Shown piece after piece: positions 8,936-16,909 of a stretch of DNA of 64,000 nt. The translations under genes were made by a program, and so were the position numbers. Numbering within the stretch: position 1 is the stretch's first letter; every line of letters starts with the position of its first letter. The DNA lies in assembly GCF_000400715.1 (NCBI RefSeq), contig NZ_KE007350.1, positions 124,001 through 188,000 on the forward strand, read 5' to 3'. The notes below the pieces were generated by a model, which made no database searches, was not told the DNA's origin, and worked only from the letters and a program-made list of their open reading frames with translations. Source of the DNA: Acinetobacter genomosp. 15BJ (GTDB lineage: Bacteria > Pseudomonadota > Gammaproteobacteria > Pseudomonadales > Moraxellaceae).

Positions 8936-11008
8936 CTAAAACTTTATTTTCAATTCACGCAAGCGTGTAAACATCCATGACCAAACGCTTGATGGAGATT
9001 TCTCGGCCGTTTGCTGTAATTTGCATATCTGTTGCATCACATGTTCTGGTGTGACCAACGGAATCTGTAATATACGCGTCTGCGGTAAATTATAAACAGG
9101 ATATTCTACCAAAACACTAAACGCTAACTCGTCCACTGTGAGCTTACGTTGCCTTCTCTCACATGTGTGTCGATCAACTGTAACCCCCCAACCTGCATAA
9201 AACGGCATACCATAACAGTATACTTTAATGTTTCTTAACAGTGCTTCAAATCCAGATAAAGAGGTGATTGTGTGCAGCTCATCAATATATTCGAATAGTG
9301 TGATAATAGATACGTTTTTTTCAACCTGATCGACCAGATGCTTCATCTCATCCCATGCAATTCTGCCCTTTCTAAGGCCTTCTTCGACATCTGGGTGAGG
9401 TTTGTAAATAATATAAGCATCGGGGTGATTTTTTCGAACTTCTTCGATCAAAGCCAGATTGGTTTTAATATCGATCCCACCCAGCTGAATCGACAAATCA
9501 TCCTCGACCTGCCCCACCACTAAAATGATTTTTTTCTCAATATTCTGAAGCGCTTGAATACCATCTAAAAGCTGCTGACCAACGTTATATTTAGTCAGTT
9601 TATTTTGAATGATCTGCTGTACCAACGACTGAATACGGCACTGCTGCTCTGGGCTGAGCTGTACCTGATTCAGTAGCTGTTCCAAGCGTGATGGACGCGT
9701 GGCATCGTAGTAGATTCCAACATCATCAAAGACCAATGAAAAAGGCCGAATTAACTTAGCACCGAGTCCCAACGAGCGAAGAAAACCATCTTCAACCGTC
9801 CATACCTGTTGGTAGCCCTGTTGCTTGAGTAGCGCAGCCTTTTTCCCCCATGCCACAATGGCTTGATCTTTAGATGGTTTATGCCAGTGTTTAAAGCGTA
9901 GTTCAACCTGAGGAAAGGCCAGAAAATCTTTGATAAAGCTCTTCTTCCATCGACTAAAACCATAAGCCACCACAGTTGTTGCGGGGATTTGTTTTTGAAA
10001 TTCAATATTAGGAATCAGAGTATCTACAATTTCCTGCAATTCACAGATCTGCTGTGAAACAGGCGAAATATATTTGGCATAGCGTAAATAAGCCGCGACA
10101 AAGAGTTGTTCAATACTCCGCGAGACATGTCTACGGCTTTGAATCGATTCAGGCAATTGCATGCGATCGTGTGTTAACCCCCAACCTGCATACCACGGAA
10201 TGCCAAAGCAATTCACTGGCTTGCCGCACAATAATGCTTCGAAGCCCAATTGAGAACTCACCACATAGACTTCCGACATGTGCTGGCACAATTCGATCGG
10301 ATTATAATTCTCTGTCAGTAGCTTGATATTGGGTGCGTTGAGGTGCTCAAGTGAAAAGTGGCTTTGGGCTTTTCCAGCTAAAACATCAGGATGTATTTTC
10401 ACCCAAATAGTTGCATCAGGATGATCAGTTAGCGCTTGTTGCAGCATGCGATTAAAACTTTCTGCCGATGCCATTGCATAGCGAATCGATTGATCCCCCA
10501 TGGTTTGATCAACCACAAGGATATTTTTTTGATTATGAAATTTGCTTAATTCAAGTGATTGGTAATGTAAATTGTATTTGCTGATACCCGCATTCAAAAT
10601 CTTTTGAATCAATGCTTGCGCTTGTAATATCTCATCTTCAGAAAGTGATAACGCCAAGATAATTTTTTCTAAATCCGAGGATTGTGTCGCATCAAAATAA
10701 ATACCCGATTGATCTAAAACGACAGAAAGTGGTTGATAACCCGCTTTACCGAGACCCAAAGAACGGATAAAGCCGTCTTCTGCACACATGGCAATACCAT
10801 GCTGCTCCAAAGCGAATGTTTGTGCTTTTTTAAAACTGTTCTTACGCCCCCAACCCCAAAATATTTTATTATTTTTCGTGTTTGTGCGTTTTTTAATCTC
10901 TTGAGTCAATGAGTTATATAAATCATTGTTTTTAAAAAAATATATTTTCTTAATCCCAGAAGGAATGTAATCTAACATATGAACGTTTACAATGTTGGCG
11001 CAGTTCAT
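8936..11008 (-). CDS. kpsC: capsular polysaccharide beta-Kdo transferase KpsC (two-domain)
   Basis: A 690-residue protein with the internal duplication typical of KpsC. The first copy has CAEDGFIRSLGLGKAG and SGIYFDAT at about 75-110; the second has TVEDGFLRSLGLGAK and VGIYYDATRPSRL at about 395-440. Both copies also contain an HPD plus K element and a GFEALL element. KpsC extends the beta-Kdo linker with alternating linkages. No strong ribosome-binding site is visible, and the in-frame ATG ten codons downstream (MLDYIPSG) is a possible alternative start. It is divergent from the glycosyltransferase gene at 11102. Confidence 0.93.
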   Translation of the reverse strand: MNCANIVNVHMLDYIPSGIKKIYFFKNNDLYNSLTQEIKKRTNTKNNKIFWGWGRKNSFKKAQTFALEQHGIAMCAEDGFIRSLGLGKAGYQPLSVVLDQSGIYFDATQSSDLEKIILALSLSEDEILQAQALIQKILNAGISKYNLHYQSLELSKFHNQKNILVVDQTMGDQSIRYAMASAESFNRMLQQALTDHPDATIWVKIHPDVLAGKAQSHFSLEHLNAPNIKLLTENYNPIELCQHMSEVYVVSSQLGFEALLCGKPVNCFGIPWYAGWGLTHDRMQLPESIQSRRHVSRSIEQLFVAAYLRYAKYISPVSQQICELQEIVDTLIPNIEFQKQIPATTVVAYGFSRWKKSFIKDFLAFPQVELRFKHWHKPSKDQAIVAWGKKAALLKQQGYQQVWTVEDGFLRSLGLGAKLIRPFSLVFDDVGIYYDATRPSRLEQLLNQVQLSPEQQCRIQSLVQQIIQNKLTKYNVGQQLLDGIQALQNIEKKIILVVGQVEDDLSIQLGGIDIKTNLALIEEVRKNHPDAYIIYKPHPDVEEGLRKGRIAWDEMKHLVDQVEKNVSIITLFEYIDELHTITSLSGFEALLRNIKVYCYGMPFYAGWGVTVDRHTCERRQRKLTVDELAFSVLVEYPVYNLPQTRILQIPLVTPEHVMQQICKLQQTAEKSPSSVWSWMFTRLRELKIKF

Positions 11009-11101
11009 TTACTATTATATCACATATTCTTTTCAAAATTTTTCCTAACCTATGGTGGGGGATATTTGAAACTAAGCCACTAATTCAAATTAAGTTTTTT
11101 A

Positions 11102-12112
11102 ATGGAAAAATCAATTAACATTTTAGCTGTCTTGGATGACTTTACCTTTAGCGCGCTTGATTTAGAAGCTAACGTAAATTTAATTTCATACCAGCACTGG
11201 TTCTATCATTTTTTCCCAGGGAAGATTGATTTTGTTTTAGTTGAATCTGCATGGTTAGGTCAACAGCGGAAATGGCAATACCATATCGCGGACTATCCCG
11301 AACATCCAAGACGCAATAATGATAAAGTCAAAGCACTGATTCAATGGGCGAAAAAACATCAAATTCCAACAATTTTCTGGAATAAAGAAGACCCGTATCA
11401 TTTTGATCAATTTATTGATTCTGCACGTTTATTTGATTTTATTTTTACCACTGACCGTGCATCCATCCCGAATTATCAACGCTTGTGTCCAGACTCGAAA
11501 ATAAATTATTTGAATTTCCCATTCCAGCCCAAAATTCACTATCCTGCCCCAATCAGCCAAACAGTTTCTCGCTCCAGCTTATTTATGGGCAGCTATATGC
11601 ATCATATGTTCCCGGAACGTCGTAAATGGCAAGATATCTTATTTGAAGCTGCGGCACCGCATGGCCTATGTATCATCAACCGACACGATGACAAAAAAGA
11701 TAAAAATTATAAGTTCCCCGCAACACTAAAAGCTGAATATTTACACTCGGTCCCTTATCGTGAGACGGGACATATTATGCGGAAATTTCAACAAATCATT
11801 AACGTCAACTCTGTTACCACTTCCCCAACCATGCTCTCAAGAAGAGTAGTAGAAGGCATGGCTTGCGGTCGTCTGGTGATTAGTAACCCGAGTCTTGCCC
11901 TACAGAATTTATTTCCAGATCTCTGTGAAGTGGTTGAAACACAGGAACAGGCAGATGAATTATTTACCCAACTCAGCTATGGATTAAGTCAGCAACAAAA
12001 CGAAAAAATAAGTTATGCTTGTGATCATGTATTCACCCACTATACGGTGAAACAATGGTTAAAAGACATCCTCAACAGTTGCCAAATCGATCACCCCTAC
12101 TTATATGCTTAA
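11102..12112 (+). CDS. CgeB-like glycosyltransferase
   Basis: A 336-residue protein that resembles the CgeB/DUF3880 group of GT-B glycosyltransferases. Diagnostic stretches are TIFWNKEDPYHFDQF near residue 97 and SPTMLSRRVVEGMACGRLVIS near 240. The same two blocks recur in the 832-residue protein at 16910-19408, so the two are paralogues within one locus. The role is probably transfer of a sugar during assembly of the kps polymer; the sugar is unknown. It overlaps the next gene by 8 bases, suggesting translational coupling. The start has only a weak ribosome-binding site. Confidence 0.75.
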   Translation: MEKSINILAVLDDFTFSALDLEANVNLISYQHWFYHFFPGKIDFVLVESAWLGQQRKWQYHIADYPEHPRRNNDKVKALIQWAKKHQIPTIFWNKEDPYHFDQFIDSARLFDFIFTTDRASIPNYQRLCPDSKINYLNFPFQPKIHYPAPISQTVSRSSLFMGSYMHHMFPERRKWQDILFEAAAPHGLCIINRHDDKKDKNYKFPATLKAEYLHSVPYRETGHIMRKFQQIINVNSVTTSPTMLSRRVVEGMACGRLVISNPSLALQNLFPDLCEVVETQEQADELFTQLSYGLSQQQNEKISYACDHVFTHYTVKQWLKDILNSCQIDHPYLYA

Positions 12113-13109
12113 ATTTTTTTTCTCGAAAAAGAAAAGACCAGATTATGATGCAGTTGATTTATCAATCGTCATTCCGATCGACTTAAGCTATCGTAGCCAT
12201 GATATTTTACAACGAATCAAACGTCTGGTCGCGATCGCACAAGACCAGTCCATTGGTTTTATTTTAGGCTGTAATGCACAGCCAGAACGCCAAGTACAAC
12301 AACTGCAAAAGATCATTGCAGGCTGCCCACAAATCACGCTGGTAATTGACCACAGTACCAGCGGCCATCTTTCTCGGCTAAGAAATATTGCATTGGCGCA
12401 GGTACAAACACGCTATGTCATGTTTCTTGATATCGATATTCATATCAATCTTCAGCAAATCCATAACGCATTTACCGAGGTACAACAGCATCCTGCACAG
12501 TTGTGTATGTACCCATGTTTATATTTGAGTAAAAAGGGCAGCAAGCAGGTCAACCGCCTGACATTAGCAGCGTTTAGACACGCCTATTATGACTTTAGGC
12601 GAGATCTGATTTTACATCTCGCCTTCCCATCGTCCATCATCATTACCGACTTGAAGTCTGTACACGCAATTCATGGTTTTGATGAACAGTTTATAGGACA
12701 TGGCTATGAAGATTTTGATTTTATGTTGCGCTTGTTTCAGCATAAAGGCTTGATCGACTATCAACCAGCCTTATTACTTGATGAAACCTATCTCGCACCG
12801 ATGATGGCTACAGGTTTTCGAGCCATTTTGGCAGAGAGCCAACTGGAACAATTGCTTAATAAACAATACTTTTTACATATCCACCATGAGAAAGATAAAA
12901 AGAGTCTCTATCACCAACAGCGGCAAGCCAACCAACAACGCTTTGAAATGAAACTCAAACAACAGATAAATGCAGAAGCGACAGTCACTGATACAGCCCC
13001 ACCTTATCTGTTAAAAGCATTCTTTCAGTTATTAGCACAGCATTCTCTCAATCGCCCTGAATACTCAGCACTTTGGGCGGAGATTCAAGGGCATAAATTG
13101 CGAAAATAA
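12105..13109 (+). CDS. GT2-like glycosyltransferase with galactosyltransferase-type C-terminal motif
   Basis: A 334-residue protein. The N-terminal part reads DLSIVIPIDLSYRSHDI, as in GT-A enzymes. A metal-binding DxD-type MFLDIDIHIN follows near residue 107, and FIGHGYEDFDFMLRLF near 200 matches the xGxEDxDxxxR element seen in chondroitin-synthase-like and galactosyltransferase C-terminal domains. It probably adds one sugar of the kps repeat. The gene overlaps the upstream CgeB-like gene, and both read away from kpsC. Confidence 0.75.
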   Translation: MLKFFFSKKKRPDYDAVDLSIVIPIDLSYRSHDILQRIKRLVAIAQDQSIGFILGCNAQPERQVQQLQKIIAGCPQITLVIDHSTSGHLSRLRNIALAQVQTRYVMFLDIDIHINLQQIHNAFTEVQQHPAQLCMYPCLYLSKKGSKQVNRLTLAAFRHAYYDFRRDLILHLAFPSSIIITDLKSVHAIHGFDEQFIGHGYEDFDFMLRLFQHKGLIDYQPALLLDETYLAPMMATGFRAILAESQLEQLLNKQYFLHIHHEKDKKSLYHQQRQANQQRFEMKLKQQINAEATVTDTAPPYLLKAFFQLLAQHSLNRPEYSALWAEIQGHKLRK

Positions 13110-13253
13110 AGAATTACAATTTAAAATCTATTCTTACTTTCTACACATACCTTTTTTATAGGAAAGCTATATTTTATAAGATTAATATTCTTTTAAGTTA
13201 ATCTGAGCAAAATTAAGTTAAGAAGTAACTAATCCATCAAATTAGGATTACCC

Positions 13254-14243
13254 ATGAAATATAGTCTCTTTATTCCTTTATCGTTACTGGTCTGCAGTTA
13301 TGCAAATGCTGAGATTTCATCATTTTTTTTAGACGTTAAACAAATGGATCGTTATGGAGAGAAAAATCGGTTAGACACATTAAATAATATATGTCAAAAC
13401 AAAGGAAATCATAACTTAGTCATAATTAATGAATTTAATAGTGATGGAACTCTTAATGAAAAGCTATTGAACCAAGTACAACCCTACTATAAATGTTTTG
13501 ATAATATATTCTTTTCTGTTGATTCAAAAAAATGGAATAGAAATAGTAACGATTGGAAAGACACAAAGTACTACAATGCTATAATAGATCAAAACTTTGT
13601 AAATGATAATATAAAATATGCACTAAAAAATGCACAAAATATAAAGAAAAAATATCCTAATCTCGATTTTAATTGGTACATCAGTTATGAAGCAAACTTA
13701 AATTATTTTGCGGATGACAGAATAAAAGATGGTTATAAGTATTACTTAAAAAATCTATCCGAATCGCTATATAAAACTAAAAAGACACAGATACTTTGGT
13801 CACCTGCATTTTGGATGCCTTATAATAAACTTTCAGACAATCAGAAAAACAAACTTACAAACAATTTAAATGATTTATTTAAAAATACCCCGAAAATAAC
13901 ATGGTTACATTTCCAAGATTTTCTTGGGCAGACCTCATCTATTTCTTGTACAGCTTCATCGTGCTTAAACTCCTCCATAAAAAACAGGAACTTTAGCAGT
14001 GAAAGTGACGAGTGCTCCAATACTAAAGGAAATTATTCAATATTAAGAAATTCAATCAAAAATACAAATATTAAAGATTTAAAAGTAAATATGGAGTTGT
14101 TTATGTTGAATAAAAATTCAAACAATTCATATGTACCCACGCCTAAAGAAATAATAAATGAAAGGGCACAATGTTATTTAGACAACAATATTCCGATCGG
14201 AATATCCTTTGAAATGCTATACTGGAAAAATGTAAATCAATAG
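13254..14243 (+). CDS. secreted protein, glycoside-hydrolase-like fold suspected
   Basis: A 329-residue protein with a clear signal peptide (MKYSLFIPLSLLVCSYANAE) and an AGGATTACCC ribosome-binding site. The mature part is rich in Asn and Lys. Blocks such as FNWYISYEANLNYF near 142, ILWSPAFWMPYN near 182, WLHFQDFLGQ near 220 and NMELFML near 285 are spaced like the beta-strands of a TIM-barrel glycosidase (compare DUF4434-type proteins). It lies in the kps locus between the glycosyltransferases and an esterase fusion, so a polysaccharide-trimming role is plausible but unproven. The gene is much more AT-rich than its neighbours. Confidence 0.6.
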   Translation: MKYSLFIPLSLLVCSYANAEISSFFLDVKQMDRYGEKNRLDTLNNICQNKGNHNLVIINEFNSDGTLNEKLLNQVQPYYKCFDNIFFSVDSKKWNRNSNDWKDTKYYNAIIDQNFVNDNIKYALKNAQNIKKKYPNLDFNWYISYEANLNYFADDRIKDGYKYYLKNLSESLYKTKKTQILWSPAFWMPYNKLSDNQKNKLTNNLNDLFKNTPKITWLHFQDFLGQTSSISCTASSCLNSSIKNRNFSSESDECSNTKGNYSILRNSIKNTNIKDLKVNMELFMLNKNSNNSYVPTPKEIINERAQCYLDNNIPIGISFEMLYWKNVNQ

Positions 14244-14260
14244 ATTTCTATTGATTTACA
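14231..14260. terminator. hairpin terminator between convergent genes
   Basis: A perfect 13-bp stem (TGTAAATCAATAG at 14231-14243, CTATTGATTTACA at 14248-14260) with a 4-base loop spans the stop codon of the secreted protein. AT-rich sequence follows. It can end both converging transcripts. Confidence 0.7.
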
Positions 14261-14269
14261 TTAATTATT

Positions 14270-15826
14270 TTATTTCAGATTATTCAATTCTTCATATGTA
14301 TGCTTGTAAAATGAATCAACATAATGAAAAGGCATAACCCCCCACTTATGATCCTTTTTAGCCACAAAATAACTCTTCGGATAAACAATAAAGTTACTTT
14401 CTGAAATATATTTTTGCATAATACTATATAATTTATCTAAAACAGAGTTATTAATAATAATTTTTTCTTTATCAAGGTTAGGTATTGGACTTGCATCATC
14501 CAACATTGATGCCCAATAAACTTTATTAACAATAACTTTATCTAATAAATTATTTTCTTCACAATAATCAACAAAGACTTTAAAGCCTTTCTCCCATAAG
14601 CTATAAAATTCATCCGAACCAGCTTCTATTTTTTCAAGCTGAGATACATTTCCTAAAATTCCAGAAACATTTACTTCATAAGAATTGGTAATAAATGTAT
14701 TTCCATATTTAACTAGACCGTACCGCTCATCGATTAGATCAATGAGAATATAATCAAAACTTGTAGTCGCTAATGCATGAAGTACATCTAACTTCATATC
14801 TTGCTTGACTATTTTTCGCTGAAAAGGAGAACTTAACTCATTTAAATCAGGGATGGATTCTACAGGCTCTAATGCCAAACGAGCAAAGCTAGTTCGAGGA
14901 TAATACCCTATTGAGCCTATATCTTCTCTATATGATGGTAAAAAAACATCTCTAGAAATACATGAACCTAAAATAAAAAAGTTCTTTTTAGACCACCCTA
15001 CACTTTGTTGCATATAATTAACTGATTCTAAAATCTCAGGTAACATGTCCTTAGGTTCGGCTGCATGTCCTGAAGGATGATCATAAATCATATATCTAAT
15101 TCTTGAACTTTGCTGTTTAAGCGATTTATAATTTTCTGAATTAGCAATACCAAATTTTTCTAGGAATGGAATAAAATGATTTTTGAAATGAAATTCATCC
15201 TTCGAATTTTGTATAAAAAGAACCCTACAATTTGATTTACATATAGTACTTAATACATCAAATTCAGTTCTATTTTTCAATTTGTTAAAATCATTCTCTT
15301 CCCAACAAATATTTAAATAGTCATCTACTTGATTTTTAATATAGTTAAAAACATTAACTTGAGGATTAATTGCAACAGCCAATATACCATTACCTATTAT
15401 ACTAGCAAGCTTTAAAGCGGCAAATCCTCCACCAGAAGACCCATATAGGATAATTTGCTCGGGGCTTAAACTCATTCTTTTTGAAACTTTAAGGATAAAA
15501 TCCTTTAAAATTTGCTGAAATTGGACATTCTTATCTCCAATATACCAAGCTAAATTAGTTTCTGGATATTTAAACAGTGTCGGATCAGAAATATATAGAA
15601 CAGATCCATCAAATAATGAATTCCAACTCCAACGGTGGTATACCTTCGCATCTTGTCGATCTTTATTTAAAGCACCATTAAAAACTACATAAAGCTTCTT
15701 AGATTCCTTTTTTTGAAATAAATATGCAGAGAACCCATATCCATCCTCGTCCCCTTTAAAGCTAACCTCATCTTTAGAGAAATCTTTTTCATCCACTTGA
15801 GAAACAACAAAATCAAAAAAAGCCAT
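14270..15826 (-). CDS. alpha/beta-hydrolase fused to DUF6270-like domain
   Basis: A 518-residue two-domain protein. Residues about 25-275 form an esterase-type alpha/beta hydrolase: the nucleophile is S131 in YGSSGGGFAAL, with D210 in NSKDEF and H254 in SGHAAE as likely acid and base. From about residue 283 a second domain begins FFILGSCISRDVF, the signature of DUF6270 proteins, which are often found in polysaccharide loci. It is probably a sugar-modifying enzyme (acyl transfer or deacylation) of the kps polymer. It is the last gene of the long leftward kps transcript, 11 bases after the CgeB-like gene. Confidence 0.7.
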   Translation of the reverse strand: MAFFDFVVSQVDEKDFSKDEVSFKGDEDGYGFSAYLFQKKESKKLYVVFNGALNKDRQDAKVYHRWSWNSLFDGSVLYISDPTLFKYPETNLAWYIGDKNVQFQQILKDFILKVSKRMSLSPEQIILYGSSGGGFAALKLASIIGNGILAVAINPQVNVFNYIKNQVDDYLNICWEENDFNKLKNRTEFDVLSTICKSNCRVLFIQNSKDEFHFKNHFIPFLEKFGIANSENYKSLKQQSSRIRYMIYDHPSGHAAEPKDMLPEILESVNYMQQSVGWSKKNFFILGSCISRDVFLPSYREDIGSIGYYPRTSFARLALEPVESIPDLNELSSPFQRKIVKQDMKLDVLHALATTSFDYILIDLIDERYGLVKYGNTFITNSYEVNVSGILGNVSQLEKIEAGSDEFYSLWEKGFKVFVDYCEENNLLDKVIVNKVYWASMLDDASPIPNLDKEKIIINNSVLDKLYSIMQKYISESNFIVYPKSYFVAKKDHKWGVMPFHYVDSFYKHTYEELNNLK

Positions 15827-15837
15827 TAATAAATTCC

Positions 15838-16905
15838 CTATCGATAATTCGCATCAAATTCTGTGAACAGTACTGCTCGCTCTTGAGTAGTTAAATTTTG
15901 ATATGTTTCAAGAGAATCAAAAATAGTTACAAGCATCTTGGCGCGACTCAATGCAGAATATGATCTTCTAAATCTTGCTAATATTTTTTTCGAGGTATCT
16001 AAAGCAAAATTACGATCATTTACTACCTTTTCAATAAATGGTTGTAATTCTTGAATGGATTTTGCAACGAAAATCTCAGGAAAAACCTCTTGCATTCTTG
16101 AATCACCAATAGCAGCAATAGGCAAACCACTAGCAGCATACTGAATAACTCTGCTTGGGAATTGGAAATATCCTAGCCCCGCCAACTCAGGGAAATCATA
16201 ATGCAATCCATTGTATTCACTAAAGAATTGTGGAATGCTCACACCAATTTTAGCATGTTTCAATACATCTGTTACTAAATTGGTATGTAGATACGCTTCC
16301 TTTAAAAATCCTCCATGGATTCCTAATGGATCTGAATCTAATAAACCATACACTTTCTTAGAAAAAGGTAATGCTGCGAGTTCCATGTAACGCTTTCGCC
16401 GCACTTGTCCATTCATATTTCCTAAGAAAACAACGTCTGTTTGTGCATTATCAGGGTTAAATATCGCTGGAAAGCTATGGTGATCAGTCCAAAAAGGAAA
16501 ATTAAAACCTTTTGGATGTCCTTTTGATTCATAAAATGCCATGACATCGGCATAACCACAATGAAGAACGATATCATAATGGTTAACCACTTGAGCATAA
16601 CAAGTTTTGTATAATACAGGATCATCTGAAAGCCAGATGGCTGTTTTCATTTTTTTTCTTAAATACTCGAGCATTTCAACAGTTAAATTCATTGGTCGAA
16701 ATGCTATCAGTAAATCAGGATTTTCTTTTTCAATCTTATATATTTGTTCCCACATGAATTTAATATCAGATTCTTTTGTGATCATATCGTGACCATGTAA
16801 TAACAAATCTGTATAAACAACTGTATGACCAAGAGATTCTAAAGCACGCTTAAGACTTTCAGGTAAATGGCGTTCTAAGATTGTATCAAAAAGAGCAACT
16901 TTCAT
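15838..16905 (-). CDS. CgeB-family glycosyltransferase
   Basis: A 355-residue GT-B-like protein of the CgeB/DUF3880 group. It begins MKVALFDTILERHLPESLKRALESLGHTV-like, with TAIWLSDDPVLY near residue 87, DVVFLGNMNG near 158 and FPSRVIQYAASGLPIAAIGD near 254. It probably transfers a sugar onto the growing kps polymer. It lies 4 bases from the coiled-coil glycosyltransferase and 11 bases from the esterase fusion, within one transcript. The donor sugar cannot be read from the sequence. Confidence 0.78.
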   Translation of the reverse strand: MKVALFDTILERHLPESLKRALESLGHTVVYTDLLLHGHDMITKESDIKFMWEQIYKIEKENPDLLIAFRPMNLTVEMLEYLRKKMKTAIWLSDDPVLYKTCYAQVVNHYDIVLHCGYADVMAFYESKGHPKGFNFPFWTDHHSFPAIFNPDNAQTDVVFLGNMNGQVRRKRYMELAALPFSKKVYGLLDSDPLGIHGGFLKEAYLHTNLVTDVLKHAKIGVSIPQFFSEYNGLHYDFPELAGLGYFQFPSRVIQYAASGLPIAAIGDSRMQEVFPEIFVAKSIQELQPFIEKVVNDRNFALDTSKKILARFRRSYSALSRAKMLVTIFDSLETYQNLTTQERAVLFTEFDANYR

Positions 16906-16909
16906 TATT

